Part shown: in pieces, positions 52,812 through 62,150 of the stretch
Position numbering within the stretch: position 1 is the stretch's first letter
Layout of the letters: every line of letters begins with the position of its first letter
DNA from: Neorhizobium galegae
GTDB lineage: Bacteria; Pseudomonadota; Alphaproteobacteria; Rhizobiales; Rhizobiaceae
Reading direction: 5' to 3'
DNA: 64,000 nt
Assembly: GCF_021391675.1 (NCBI RefSeq)
Contig: NZ_CP090095.1
Coordinates: 4,253,001-4,317,000, forward strand
Position numbers and translations under genes: made by a program
Notes under the pieces: generated by a model
Databases searched by the model: none
Told to the model about the DNA's origin: nothing
What the model saw: the letters and a program-made list of their open reading frames with translations, nothing else

Positions 52812-54380
52812 ATGTTCGAAAGCCTCCAGGACCGTCTTGGCTCCATCTTGAGTGGACTGACCGGCCGTGGCGCATTGAGCGAGGCGGATGTGTCCGCCGC
52901 TCTGCGCGAGGTTCGCCGTGCCCTGCTCGAAGCGGACGTGGCGCTGGAAGTCGTGCGCTCTTTTACCGACAAGGTGCGCGAAAAAGCCGTCGGCGCCGAA
53001 GTCCTGAAGTCGATCAAGCCCGGCCAGATGGTCGTCAAGATCGTCCATGACGAGTTGATCGAGATGCTCGGCTCCGAAGGCGTCGGCATCGACCTGCATG
53101 CGGTCGCCCCGGTTGTGATCATGATGGTCGGCCTCCAGGGTTCCGGCAAGACGACGACGACGGGCAAGATCGCCAAGCGGTTGACCGATCGCGAGCGCAA
53201 GAAGGTGCTGATGGCATCGCTCGACACGCGTCGCCCGGCTGCCCAGGAACAGCTCCGTCAGCTGGGCGTCCAGACCGGCGTCGACACGCTGCCGATCATC
53301 GCCGGCCAGTCGCCGGTCGAGATCGCCGCCCGCGCCGTGCAGGCGGCCAAGCTCGGCGGCCATGACGTGGTCATCCTCGACACCGCCGGCCGTACCCATA
53401 TCGACGAGCCGCTGATGGCGGAGATGGCGGAGATCAAGCGCCGCTCGAACCCGCATGAGATCCTGCTGGTCGCCGACAGTCTGACCGGCCAGGACGCCGT
53501 CAACCTCGCGCGCAATTTCGACGAGCGCGTCGGCATTACCGGCCTCGTGCTGACCCGCATGGACGGCGACGGCCGCGGCGGTGCGGCCCTTTCGATGCGC
53601 GCGGTCACCGGCAAGCCGATCAAGCTGATCGGTACCGGCGAAAAGATGACGGAGATGGAGGAATTCCATCCCCGCCGCATCGCCGACCGCATTCTCGGCA
53701 TGGGCGACATCGTCTCGCTGGTCGAGAAGGCCGCGGAAAATATCGACGCCGACAAGGCGCGCGCCATGGCCGAGAAGATGGCCAAGGGCAAGTTCGACCT
53801 CAACGACCTGGCCGAACAGCTGAAGCAGATGCAGTCGCTCGGCGGCATGGGCGGCATCATGGGGCTGATGCCCGGCATGGGCGGCATGAAGGACAAGCTT
53901 TCGGCCGCCGGCATGAGCGACAAGACGTTCGCCCGCCATATCGCCATCATCCAGTCGATGACGAGAGCCGAGCGCGCCAACCCGGATATGCTGAAGCACA
54001 GCCGCAAGAAGCGCATCGCCGCCGGCTCCGGCACGGATGCCGCGGAAATCAACAAGCTTCTGAAAATGCACCGCCAGATGGCCGACATGATGAAAATGAT
54101 GGGCGGCAAAGGCAAGGGCGGCATGATGAAGCAGATGATGGGCGGCCTTGCCTCGAAGATGGGTCTTGGCGGAATGGGTGGAATGGGCGGCATGCCCGAC
54201 CTGTCCAAGCTCGATCCGAAACAGCTCGAAGCGCTGCAGAAGCAGGCGGAGGCCGCGGGCTTCAAGCCGGGCTCGATGCCGGGCCTTCCGGGCGGCGGCA
54301 TGCCGGGTCTCGGTGCGCCCAAGCTGCCCGGCCTTGGCGGCGGTTTCCCGGGCCTTCCCGGCCTGCCCAAGAAGAAGTGA
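52812..54380 (+). CDS. ffh: Signal recognition particle protein Ffh
   Basis: The 522-residue protein has the N helical domain, the G motifs GLQGSGKTTTTGKIAKRL, DTAGRTHIDEPL and TRMDGDGRGGAAL, and a methionine-rich M domain with GGMGGIMGLMPGMGGMKDK, ending in a Gly/Met/Pro-rich tail. It binds signal peptides and SRP RNA and docks to FtsY. AGGAAGAAACG is the ribosome binding site for the ATG at 52812. It starts the ffh-chorismate mutase-rpsP-rimM-trmD cluster. Confidence 0.96.
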   Translation: MFESLQDRLGSILSGLTGRGALSEADVSAALREVRRALLEADVALEVVRSFTDKVREKAVGAEVLKSIKPGQMVVKIVHDELIEMLGSEGVGIDLHAVAPVVIMMVGLQGSGKTTTTGKIAKRLTDRERKKVLMASLDTRRPAAQEQLRQLGVQTGVDTLPIIAGQSPVEIAARAVQAAKLGGHDVVILDTAGRTHIDEPLMAEMAEIKRRSNPHEILLVADSLTGQDAVNLARNFDERVGITGLVLTRMDGDGRGGAALSMRAVTGKPIKLIGTGEKMTEMEEFHPRRIADRILGMGDIVSLVEKAAENIDADKARAMAEKMAKGKFDLNDLAEQLKQMQSLGGMGGIMGLMPGMGGMKDKLSAAGMSDKTFARHIAIIQSMTRAERANPDMLKHSRKKRIAAGSGTDAAEINKLLKMHRQMADMMKMMGGKGKGGMMKQMMGGLASKMGLGGMGGMGGMPDLSKLDPKQLEALQKQAEAAGFKPGSMPGLPGGGMPGLGAPKLPGLGGGFPGLPGLPKKK

Positions 54381-54394
54381 GGGAGGACACGCCG

Positions 54395-54709
54395 ATGGTT
54401 GACGCCGAGGTCAAAGCGAAACTTGCAAGCTATCGCCAGTCGATCGACAACATCGACGCGGCGCTCGTTCACATGCTGGCGGAGCGCTTTCGCTGCACCA
54501 AGGAAGTGGGCGTCCTGAAAGCCCAGTACGATTTGCCACCGGCCGACCCGGCGCGCGAAGAATTCCAGATCGAGCGTCTTCGCCGCCTGGCGAAGGAAGC
54601 GCATCTGGACCCGGATTTCGCCGAGAAGTTCCTGAACTTCGTCATCAAGGAAGTCATCCGGCACCATGAAGCCATCGCCGCCGAACACGTCGGCGCAAAG
54701 TTAGCATGA
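54395..54709 (+). CDS. Chorismate mutase (AroQ type)
   Basis: The 104-residue protein is an all-helical AroQ chorismate mutase: [20 protein letters not shown] with the first active-site Arg, [15 protein letters not shown], then [20 protein letters not shown] and [16 protein letters not shown]. It turns chorismate into prephenate for Phe/Tyr synthesis. The ATG at 54395 has GGGAGG upstream; a GTG at 54377 is possible. It is 14 bp downstream of ffh, a typical rhizobial position. Confidence 0.92.
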   Translation: MVDAEVKAKLASYRQSIDNIDAALVHMLAERFRCTKEVGVLKAQYDLPPADPAREEFQIERLRRLAKEAHLDPDFAEKFLNFVIKEVIRHHEAIAAEHVGAKLA

Positions 54710-54785
54710 ACCAGCCCGCCTCATGGCGGCCTCAAGAAGAACCCGGCCCGCCTGGCGGCGGCCAGAAAACCTAGGAGTAAATGAA

Positions 54786-55151
54786 ATGGCCCTGAAAATT
54801 CGTCTCGCCCGCGGCGGCTCCAAGAAGCGTCCGTATTACACCGTCGTCGTTGCCGACGCCCGTTCGCCCCGCGACGGCCGCTTCCTTGAAAAGCTCGGTT
54901 CCTGGAACCCGATGCTCGCCAAGGACGATGCCAAGCGCGTCGAACTGAATGCCGAGCGCATCCAGCATTGGATCGACAACGGCGCCCAGCCGACCGACCG
55001 CGTTCTGCGCTTCCTCGCAGAAGCCGGCCTTGCCCAGCGCGCTGCCAAGAACAACCCGGAAAAGGCACTGCCGGGCAAGAAGGCCCAGGAACGCGTCAAG
55101 GAACGCGCCCAGAAGGCCGAAGACGCAGCAGCCGCTGCCGCCGAAGCATAA
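54786..55151 (+). CDS. rpsP: 30S ribosomal protein S16
   Basis: The 121-residue protein starts [20 protein letters not shown], the S16 signature, and has [13 protein letters not shown] and [15 protein letters not shown]. Beyond the usual ~80 residues it carries a basic/Ala-rich tail ([20 protein letters not shown]), common in rhizobia. AGGAG stands before the ATG at 54786. It is part of the ffh-trmD cluster. Confidence 0.96.
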   Translation: MALKIRLARGGSKKRPYYTVVVADARSPRDGRFLEKLGSWNPMLAKDDAKRVELNAERIQHWIDNGAQPTDRVLRFLAEAGLAQRAAKNNPEKALPGKKAQERVKERAQKAEDAAAAAAEA

Positions 55152-55270
55152 GCTTCGCGAAAATTCTTTCGCAATCGACGGGTGGCGCGGCAACGCGCTG
55201 CCCGTTTTGCTGTTTGCTTTTGATCGCGCAGCGCTTAAATGAGCGCACGACAACCGAGATCACGACCCGC

Positions 55271-55837
55271 ATGACCAAGCTCGAAAACCCCATTCTGATG
55301 GCGACCATCGGCGCCGCCCAAGGCTTGAGAGGCGAGGTGCGGGTGCGCACGTATACGGCCGATCCGACGGCGCTCGGCGAATACGGCAACCTGCACAGCG
55401 AGGACGGCCGGATCTTCGAGATCCTCGAAATTCGCGAGGCGAAGAACATCGCGATCGTCCGTTTCCGCGGCATCAACGACCGCAATGCGGCCGAAGCGCT
55501 GGCCGGCCTCGAACTCTTCATCGAGCGCGACAACCTGCCCGACGACGAACTCGAGGAAGACGAATTCTATTATGCGGACCTCGAAGGCCTCGAAGCGGTC
55601 GATCAGGACGGCAAGAGCTACGGCACGGTGAGCGCGGTCTATGATTTCGGCGCCGGCGATCTGCTGGAGCTGAAGGGCCCCGGCCGCCGCCCTGCCCTCA
55701 TCCCCTTCTCCGAGGCGGCAGTGCTGGAGATCGACCTCGAAGGCGGCAAGATCGTCATCGATCCGCAGGCCGCCGGCCTTGCCGAGAATCCGGAAGACGA
55801 CGGTCCGGCACCGGGCCTGCCCAAAAAGGGCAAATAG
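55271..55837 (+). CDS. rimM: Ribosome maturation factor RimM
   Basis: The 188-residue protein has the N-terminal RimM barrel ([20 protein letters not shown] and [20 protein letters not shown]) and the C-terminal PRC-barrel ([32 protein letters not shown] and [14 protein letters not shown]). RimM assists 16S rRNA 3' domain folding with S19. An acidic-basic tail follows. The ATG at 55271 is in the expected place between rpsP and trmD. Confidence 0.94.
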   Translation: MTKLENPILMATIGAAQGLRGEVRVRTYTADPTALGEYGNLHSEDGRIFEILEIREAKNIAIVRFRGINDRNAAEALAGLELFIERDNLPDDELEEDEFYYADLEGLEAVDQDGKSYGTVSAVYDFGAGDLLELKGPGRRPALIPFSEAAVLEIDLEGGKIVIDPQAAGLAENPEDDGPAPGLPKKGK

Positions 55838-55842
55838 GAACG

Positions 55843-56544
55843 ATGACCTTCCGCGCCACCATCCTGACGCTCTACCCGGAGATGTTTCCGGGGCATTTGG
55901 CCTTGTCCCTGGCCGGCAAGGCGCTGGAGCGCGGGCAATGGTCGCTCGACACGGTGCAGATCCGCGATTTTGCTGAGGACCGGCACCGCACGGTGGACGA
56001 CACACCGGCCGGCGGCGGCGCCGGCATGGTGCTGAAGCCGGATATTCTGGCCAAGGCGATCGACAACGTCTCCGAAGGTGACAGCCGTCCGCGACTGCTG
56101 ATGAGCCCGCGCGGAAAACCGCTGACGCAGGAGAGGGTACGCGAGCTGGCGGCCGGCGACGGCGTGGTGATTATCTGCGGCCGGTTCGAAGGCGTCGACC
56201 AGCGAGTGATCGATGCCCGCAATCTCGAGGAGGTGTCGATCGGCGACTACGTTCTGTCCGGCGGCGAGCCGGCCGCGCTGACGCTGCTCGACGCGGTGGT
56301 GCGCATCCTGCCAGGCGTCATGGGCAATGCACTCTCCGGCACCCATGAAAGCTTCGAGAACGGGCTGCTTGAACATCCGCAATATACCAGGCCGCAGGTG
56401 TTCGAAGGCCTGGAAATCCCGGCCGTGCTGACGTCGGGCAATCATGCGGCGATCGAGAAATGGCGGCTCGAAGAAGCGAAAAAGCTGACAGTCGAGCGGC
56501 GGCCGGATTTGCTTGCCGATACGCTTCGGAACGAGGCGAAGTAA
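55843..56544 (+). CDS. trmD: tRNA (guanine-37-N1)-methyltransferase TrmD
   Basis: The 233-residue SPOUT enzyme has the trefoil-knot segments [33 protein letters not shown] and [14 protein letters not shown], plus the linker [12 protein letters not shown] and the C-terminal [12 protein letters not shown]. It methylates G37 of several tRNAs. It follows rimM by five bases and is convergent with the TauE gene; a repeat lies just downstream. Confidence 0.96.
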   Translation: MTFRATILTLYPEMFPGHLALSLAGKALERGQWSLDTVQIRDFAEDRHRTVDDTPAGGGAGMVLKPDILAKAIDNVSEGDSRPRLLMSPRGKPLTQERVRELAAGDGVVIICGRFEGVDQRVIDARNLEEVSIGDYVLSGGEPAALTLLDAVVRILPGVMGNALSGTHESFENGLLEHPQYTRPQVFEGLEIPAVLTSGNHAAIEKWRLEEAKKLTVERRPDLLADTLRNEAK

Positions 56545-56672
56545 CCCCCTCATCCGCCTGCCGGCACCTTCTCCCCGCTGGGGAGAAGAGGGTTATGCCG
56601 CACCGTCGCTACTCCCTCCTCTCCCTTGGGGGAGAGGGTGGCCGAGCGGAGCGGAGGCCGGGTGAGGGGGCG
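56544..56672. repeat. Palindromic intergenic repeat cluster
   Basis: Immediately after trmD, CTTCTCCCC / GGGGAGAAG (56568-56576 and 56580-56588) forms one hairpin. Outer blocks CCCCCTCATCC and GGGTGAGGGGG are also inverted, and CTCTCCCTTGGGGGAGAGGG adds another hairpin. Such mosaics are typical of rhizobial chromosomes. The cluster may serve as the trmD/TauE terminator. Confidence 0.7.
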
Positions 56673-56730
56673 GCTGGCTCAGCCGATCACGAATAGTCGC
56701 CACGCAACCCCGTCGCGAAATAGCCCCCAC

Positions 56731-57477
56731 TCAGCCGGTCACGAAGTAATAGATCGTCAGCCCGACCCCCACAGCCACCACGCACCAGCGCAGCACAGCC
56801 TGCGGCACCCGTCGCGCCATCCACACGCCGGCATAACCGCCAAGCGCACCGGCCGGGATCATCACCAGCGCCTCCGGCCAGGCAATGATGCCGCCGCCGA
56901 CGAAGACGACGATGGCGACGGCCGCGATCAGGATCGCCAGCATATTCTTCAGCGCGTTGAGATGGTGGTAGCTGCCCCCGGTCGTCACCCCGAGCACGGC
57001 GAGCATCATGATGCCCATGCCGGCGCCGAAGAACCCGCCATAGATGGCCGTCAGGAATTGGCCGATGACGGAACCGGGAGAATTGGCCGACCGTTCCGCC
57101 GTCGCCTTCGGTTTCAGCCAGGGACCCGCCGCAAACACCGCAGTCGCAGCCGCCAGAAGCCAGGGCACCAGCGCGCGAAATGAAGGATTGTCGAGCGACA
57201 GCAGCAGGAAGGCACCGGCAAAGGCGCCGACCACCGAAACCAGCGCAAGCACGAGCGCGCTGCGCCAGTGGCTGGAAATCTCGTCCCAATAGGCGATCGT
57301 CGAAGTGACATAACCCGGGAATTGGACGATCGAGGACGTCGCATTGGCCAGGATCGGCGGGACGCCGGCAAGCGTCATCGCCCCGAAAGTCAGAAAGGTC
57401 CCGCCGCCGGCGATCGCGTTGACCGCACCGGACAGGAAGCCCGCCGCGGCAAGCAGGGCTATCATTGTGATTGTCAT
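56731..57477 (-). CDS. TauE/SafE family permease
   Basis: The 248-residue protein has about eight hydrophobic helices with FLSGAVNAIAGGGTFLTFGA near the start and AIYGGFFGAGMGIMMLAVLG in the second half, the TauE repeat pattern. AGGAAACACCA precedes the ATG at 57477; the frame stays open to 57636. The substrate is unknown. It stands between trmD and rplS on the opposite strand, so it splits a cluster that is often continuous in other bacteria. Confidence 0.9.
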   Translation of the reverse strand: MTITMIALLAAAGFLSGAVNAIAGGGTFLTFGAMTLAGVPPILANATSSIVQFPGYVTSTIAYWDEISSHWRSALVLALVSVVGAFAGAFLLLSLDNPSFRALVPWLLAAATAVFAAGPWLKPKATAERSANSPGSVIGQFLTAIYGGFFGAGMGIMMLAVLGVTTGGSYHHLNALKNMLAILIAAVAIVVFVGGGIIAWPEALVMIPAGALGGYAGVWMARRVPQAVLRWCVVAVGVGLTIYYFVTG

Positions 57478-57742
57478 TGGTGTTTCCTCATCCCTGGCCA
57501 TCAGATAGCGGCTTCGGCGAAACGCGGCAATAGCGGGCTTTTTCGTCACAAAATCGCAATCAACGGGATGACAAACCCAAGTCTTTCGTGTATTGGCCCA
57601 GCCGGAAATGGGAAATATCCCGTCGACCAGCAACAAAGAATGGTGAATTCGCTCTGCCGAAAAGGCAAATCCCCGAGGCTTTGACCAAAGGGATATTATC
57701 TGAGCGCTCTGGCTGTTTCAGAAGAACCAAAGGTTTGAGACG

Positions 57743-58297
57743 ATGAATATCATCCAGGAATTGGAAGCCGAACAGGCCGCCAAGATTGCAGCCAAGCGCA
57801 CGCTTCCGGAATTTTCCGCTGGCGACACCGTCCGCGTCAACGTGAAGGTCACGGAAGGCACCCGTACCCGCGTACAGGCCTATGAAGGCGTCTGCATCGC
57901 CCGTTCCGGCGGCGGCATCAACGAAAGCTTCACCGTTCGCAAGATCTCCTACGGCGAAGGCGTCGAGCGCGTATTCCCGGTCTACTCGCCGATGGTCGAG
58001 AGTGTCGAAATCGTTCGCCGCGGTAAGGTTCGTCGCGCCAAGCTCTATTACCTGCGCGATCGTCGCGGCAAGTCGGCTCGTATCGTCGAAGACACCGGCG
58101 TTCGCGCCCGCAAGCTGAACGACGCCGAGCGTCAGGCCGTTGCCGAAGAAAAGGCACGGATCGAAGCCGAGAAGGTTGCAGCAGCCCAGGCTCTCGCCGC
58201 CGAAAAGGCAGCAGCGGAAGCCGCTGAAGCAAAGGCCGCAGCAGAGGCTGCTGAAGCAGCCGAAGCCGCCAAGGCCGCTGAAGCTTCTGCCGAATAA
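57743..58297 (+). CDS. rplS: 50S ribosomal protein L19
   Basis: The 184-residue protein begins [20 protein letters not shown] and has [40 protein letters not shown] and [14 protein letters not shown], the L19 pattern that forms inter-subunit bridges. About 65 residues after the normal end form an Ala/Glu/Lys-rich tail, an extension seen in alphaproteobacteria. It has its own promoter region (57478-57742) because the neighbouring TauE gene is on the other strand. Confidence 0.96.
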   Translation: MNIIQELEAEQAAKIAAKRTLPEFSAGDTVRVNVKVTEGTRTRVQAYEGVCIARSGGGINESFTVRKISYGEGVERVFPVYSPMVESVEIVRRGKVRRAKLYYLRDRRGKSARIVEDTGVRARKLNDAERQAVAEEKARIEAEKVAAAQALAAEKAAAEAAEAKAAAEAAEAAEAAKAAEASAE

Positions 58298-58316
58298 GCT
58301 TTTCATATCGAATACG

Positions 58317-58345
58317 GAAAAGGCGGCCTTCGAGCCGCCTTTTTT
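58317..58345 (+). terminator. Rho-independent terminator after rplS
   Basis: AAAAGGCGGC / GCCGCCTTTT (58318-58327 and 58334-58343) with loop CTTCGA is followed by further T. It lies 21 bp past the rplS stop. Confidence 0.9.
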
Positions 58346-58361
58346 GTTGCGCGATACAGGT

Positions 58362-58874
58362 TTAATTCCTGACGGCAGAATCCCAATGTTCGTCCGCCTT
58401 GCCATTGACGATACGCCATGTGTCGTACCAGGTGCTGGTATAGCTCTTCGAAGGATCGCGAGGATCTTTCATTTCGCGCACCATCCCCACGGTCACCAGA
58501 TCGCCTTCCGCTGTGACAAAGGCGACCGGCGTTTTTATCTTGGTCGGAATGGGGCTCGGCTTCCGCTTCAGGACGTCGATGAAATAGCGTACCACCCCCT
58601 CGCGCCCTGACGCGGCATTCGGGTTGTGCTGGATGTAACGTTCAGTGAGATACTGATCGGCCTTGTCCCACTGATTGGCTTCCAGCAGGTCACGGACGAT
58701 CCCGTAGACAACCTGCTTGTTTGCATGCAGCTTGGGGTCCGTGCTGGTGAAAAGCGCGTCTTTGTCCGGAGCGGCCATCACCGGCTCCTGTGCCAGCGAC
58801 GGCGCGGCAAGTGTGCCCATCGCGGCCCCGAACAGGACCAAACCCAGAGCGGCATGTTTCAGGACTCGTATCAT
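58362..58874 (-). CDS. SnoaL-like (NTF2-fold) secreted protein
   Basis: The protein is 170 residues with a signal peptide (LKHAALGLVLFGAAMGTLAA-PSLAQ) and an NTF2-like domain: VYGIVRDLLEANQWDKADQY, RYIQHNPNAASGREGVVRYF and YTSTWYDTWRIVNGKADEHW. These match the SnoaL-like family often annotated as polyketide cyclase or aldol-condensation enzyme relatives; substrate is unknown. The ATG at 58874 has GGGAGA at a good distance, while the upstream ATG at 58880 is too close to it. Confidence 0.82.
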   Translation of the reverse strand: MIRVLKHAALGLVLFGAAMGTLAAPSLAQEPVMAAPDKDALFTSTDPKLHANKQVVYGIVRDLLEANQWDKADQYLTERYIQHNPNAASGREGVVRYFIDVLKRKPSPIPTKIKTPVAFVTAEGDLVTVGMVREMKDPRDPSKSYTSTWYDTWRIVNGKADEHWDSAVRN

Positions 58875-58998
58875 CGACATTCTCCCAAGCGTTTTGATCT
58901 GGCTTGCCAAAAGACATAGGAGAAACGCCGGTGAGACGGAAGCAGGCAGTTTTGCCGCCATTGGTTCCGCAGAGGGAACCAATGGCAGTAACGTCCGG

Positions 58999-60279
58999 TC
59001 AGACGGAGATCGCCTGTCTCGCCGCCAACATTCGGCCGACGATGATGACGAGGACACCGGCGACAGCAAGGCAGACCGCCAGGAAGACCATCGGCAGGAT
59101 ATTGTTGCCGGTCGAATCCCGGATCCAGGGGACGACGTTCTGTGCGATGAAGCCGCCGAGATTGCCGACCGAATTGATCGCCGCAATGCCGGCCGCTGCG
59201 CCCGCACCCCTGAGGAAGCGTGAGGGAAGGCTCCAGAAGACCGGCTGGCCCGCGAAAATGCCGGCTGCGGCGACGCAAAGGAAGGTGAACTGCAAGGTCG
59301 GCGAGGTGACGAGCGCGGAAAGCGCCAGACATATCGCGCCGACGAAGGCGGGACCGACAATATAGGGAGTTTTGTTCTCGGCCCGGTCTGCGGCGGCCGG
59401 CACCACCCATAGCGCGAGCGCGACGATCACCCACGGAATGATGTTGATGAAGCCGTTCGTCGTGTTCGAGACGCCGAACCCCCTGACGATGGTCGGCAGC
59501 CAGTAGCTGAGACCGTAGGCAGCGAGCGGAAAGCCGATATAGCAGAGCGCCATCAGAAGCACCCGCGGATTGACGAGCGCCTTGAATCCGTTGTCTGCAT
59601 GCTCCTCCATTCCGGAATTCTCACGCGCCAGCCGATCGTGCAGCCAGCGCTTTTCATCCTCCGTCAGGAATTTCGCCTTTTCCGGGGTGTCATCGAGATA
59701 AAAGAAAGTGACGATCCCGGCGAGCACCGCGGGAATGCCGGTCGCCAGGAAGACCCACTGCCATCCCTCATGGCCAAGCAGCCCGTTCAGATCGAGCAGC
59801 ATGCCGCCAATCGGGGCGCCCACGGCATTGGCGAGCGCGCTGAAGATCATGAACAGGCCGACCATGCGGCCGCGATAATCCTTCGGGAACCAGAGCGTCA
59901 GCAGGTAGAGGACGCCCGGGAAGAAGCCTGCTTCCGCAACGCCGAGCAGGAAACGGAGGATGTAGAACATCGTCGCGTTCTGCGTGTAGGCGAGCGCCAC
60001 GGTCACAATGCCCCAGGTGATCATGATGCGGGCGAACCAGCGGCTGGCGCCGAACCGCGTGAGGAAGAGGTTGCTCGGAACCTCGAACAGAAAGTAGCCG
60101 ATGAAAAAAAGCGAGGCGCCGAGACCATAGGCATATTCGCTCATGCCGAGCGCGCCGACCATTTCCAGCTTGGCATAACTGACGTTCTGACGGTCGATAT
60201 AGGCAATCAGATAAAGGACGCCGAGGAACGGCATAAGCCGCCACACGATCTTTGAAATTAGCTCTTTTTCCTGAACCAA
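58999..60279 (-). CDS. MFS transporter, anion:cation symporter (ACS) family
   Basis: The 426-residue protein has 12 predicted helices and the ACS signature LYLIAYIDRQNVSYAKLEM in helix 1 with GYFLFEVPSNLFLTRFGASR in the loop region. Members take up organic acids such as tartrate, phthalate or hydroxyphenylacetate; the substrate is not shown. The start is TTG at 60279, with GGAG eight bases upstream. It is divergent from an ABC importer. Confidence 0.9.
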   Translation of the reverse strand: MVQEKELISKIVWRLMPFLGVLYLIAYIDRQNVSYAKLEMVGALGMSEYAYGLGASLFFIGYFLFEVPSNLFLTRFGASRWFARIMITWGIVTVALAYTQNATMFYILRFLLGVAEAGFFPGVLYLLTLWFPKDYRGRMVGLFMIFSALANAVGAPIGGMLLDLNGLLGHEGWQWVFLATGIPAVLAGIVTFFYLDDTPEKAKFLTEDEKRWLHDRLARENSGMEEHADNGFKALVNPRVLLMALCYIGFPLAAYGLSYWLPTIVRGFGVSNTTNGFINIIPWVIVALALWVVPAAADRAENKTPYIVGPAFVGAICLALSALVTSPTLQFTFLCVAAAGIFAGQPVFWSLPSRFLRGAGAAAGIAAINSVGNLGGFIAQNVVPWIRDSTGNNILPMVFLAVCLAVAGVLVIIVGRMLAARQAISV

Positions 60280-60446
60280 CTTATTTACTCCAAAGCATTT
60301 GCCGCAGAGGAAGCAGCGTATTTCGGTGAAGGGGATGTAGAGGACCCCCTCATGCGCGGCAAGAAAAAGATGCCCGCTGCCGGTCGCTTGCTATCGGCCG
60401 GCTTTTCATGAGAGGGATTCGCCAGTCATTTGTCAGGAGTGCCACA

Positions 60447-61241
60447 ATGCTCTCACGCCGTATGCTGATCTCCGGCCTTGCCGCCATTGCCTTTGCACCC
60501 GCCGCCAGCGCCGCCGAACTGCCGGACCTGAAGGGCCGCACCGTGGTGGTAGTGACGGAAAACGCCTATCCGCCGCTGCAATTCGTCGATCCGAAGAGCG
60601 GCAAGGCGATCGGCTGGGAATATGACGCGATGGCCGAGATCGCCAGGCGGCTGAATTTCAAGCTCGAATACCAGAGCACCAGCTGGGACGCGATGATCCA
60701 GGCCGTTTCCGACGGGCAATACGATATCGGCATGACCGGCATCACCATCAAGGACGACCGCAAGGAGAAGGTCGATTTCTCCGATCCCTATATGCGCTCG
60801 CAGCAGCTGATGCTGGTGCGCGGCGATGAAAAACGCTTCACCGACGCCAAGGGTTTTAGCACGCTGACGACTGGACTTATCGGCGCACAGCCAGGAACCA
60901 GTCCGTTCTACACGGCGGTCTACGAAATCCTCGACGGCAATGAGCAGAACCCGCGGATCAAGCTGTTCGAGACCTTTGGCGCGACCGTGCAGGCGTTGAA
61001 GGCGGGAGACGTCGATCTGGTTCTGACGGACAGCACCGCCGGCGACGGTTACGTCAAGGCCTCCGGCGGTTCCTTGAAACTGATCGGCGAGCCTCTTGGC
61101 ACCGAGGATTTTGGCTTCATCTTCAAGAAGGGATCTGATCTTGTTTCGCCGGTCAACGCGGCGATCACCGCGCAGAAGGCCGACGGCACGCTGGATGCGC
61201 TGAACAAGAAGTGGTTGCTCGATTACAAGATGGGCCAGTAA
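60447..61241 (+). CDS. Amino-acid ABC transporter substrate-binding protein
   Basis: The 264-residue protein has a signal peptide (RRMLISGLAAIAFAPAASAA) and an SBP family 3 fold: VVTENAYPPLQFVDPKSGKA, GWEYDAMAEIARRLNFKLEY, WDAMIQAVSDGQYDIGMTGI and KEKVDFSDPYMRSQQLM. The ATG at 60447 has AGGAG upstream. It binds a polar amino acid or opine-like ligand. The next gene is the permease four bases downstream. Confidence 0.93.
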   Translation: MLSRRMLISGLAAIAFAPAASAAELPDLKGRTVVVVTENAYPPLQFVDPKSGKAIGWEYDAMAEIARRLNFKLEYQSTSWDAMIQAVSDGQYDIGMTGITIKDDRKEKVDFSDPYMRSQQLMLVRGDEKRFTDAKGFSTLTTGLIGAQPGTSPFYTAVYEILDGNEQNPRIKLFETFGATVQALKAGDVDLVLTDSTAGDGYVKASGGSLKLIGEPLGTEDFGFIFKKGSDLVSPVNAAITAQKADGTLDALNKKWLLDYKMGQ

Positions 61242-61245
61242 AGAC

Positions 61246-62064
61246 ATGGCGCCTTCGCGCCGCAGGACGTCCCAGCCGCAGGATTTCCCCTGGTGGCTGG
61301 TCGCCTTCGGGATCCTTTGTTTCGGCCTGGCGGCAGTCATCGCCCTCAACGACCTCTATTCCCAGGTCTTCAATGTCGTCGCCAAGGGCATCGGCATCAC
61401 GGTCGGCGTGACGCTGGCCGCCTTTCTCCTGGCGACGCTACTGGGGCTCGGCATCGCGCTTGCGGGGCTTTCCGGCAATGTCGTGCTGAGGCAGGCCGCG
61501 CGTTTCTATATCGAGCTCATCCGCGGCATCCCGATCCTCGTCCTGCTCTTCTACATCGCTTTCGTCGGCGCGCCGGCCTTCGTGACGCTCTACAACTGGG
61601 CGCTGGCGCCGCTGATCGAGCGTGGCTGGGGCCAGGCACTTCTGGTGCGCGACGTCTCGCTGCTCTGGCGGGCGATCATCGCGCTGACGATCGGTTATGC
61701 CGCCTTCATCGCCGAAATCTTTCGCGCCGGGTTCCAGGCCGTCGACATCGGCCAGATCGAGGCGGCAAGGGCACTGGGTTTCACCCGCTGGCAGCGTTTC
61801 CGGCTGGTCGTCTTCCCGCAGGCGATGCGGGTGATCCTGCCGCCGCTTTCCAACGACTTCGTCTCGATGGTGAAGGATTCGTCGCTCGTCTCGGTCCTCG
61901 GCGTCGCCGACATCACCCAGATGGCCAAGGTCTATGCGGCCGGCTCCTTCCGCTTCTTCGAGACCTATTCGATCGTCACCTATATCTACCTGCTGCTGAC
62001 GATCGGCCTGTCGCTGGCCCTGCGCGGCATCGAAGGACGTTTGCGGAGAAGGACGGAGCGCTAG
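61246..62064 (+). CDS. Amino-acid ABC transporter permease
   Basis: The 272-residue protein has about five membrane helices and the EAA loop GQIEAARALGFTRWQRFRLV, plus FYIELIRGIPILVLLFYIAF, typical of HisMQ-type permeases. It starts four bases after the binding protein gene. No second permease or ATPase gene follows, so the transporter must use an ATPase encoded elsewhere. A terminator follows at 62109-62150. Confidence 0.93.
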   Translation: MAPSRRRTSQPQDFPWWLVAFGILCFGLAAVIALNDLYSQVFNVVAKGIGITVGVTLAAFLLATLLGLGIALAGLSGNVVLRQAARFYIELIRGIPILVLLFYIAFVGAPAFVTLYNWALAPLIERGWGQALLVRDVSLLWRAIIALTIGYAAFIAEIFRAGFQAVDIGQIEAARALGFTRWQRFRLVVFPQAMRVILPPLSNDFVSMVKDSSLVSVLGVADITQMAKVYAAGSFRFFETYSIVTYIYLLLTIGLSLALRGIEGRLRRRTER

Positions 62065-62108
62065 TAGCAAAAGGCGGCCCGAAGTCCGCCTCCCGTTTCA
62101 GTCTCTGT

Positions 62109-62150
62109 CTGCGCCCCGCAGCGTCAACGACGGCAGGGCGCAGTTTTGTT
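62109..62150 (+). terminator. Terminator after the ABC permease gene
   Basis: CTGCGCCC / GGGCGCAG (62109-62116 and 62136-62143) with a 19-base loop is followed by TTTTGTT. It is 44 bp past the permease stop and abuts the convergent ppk2 stop. Confidence 0.65.
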
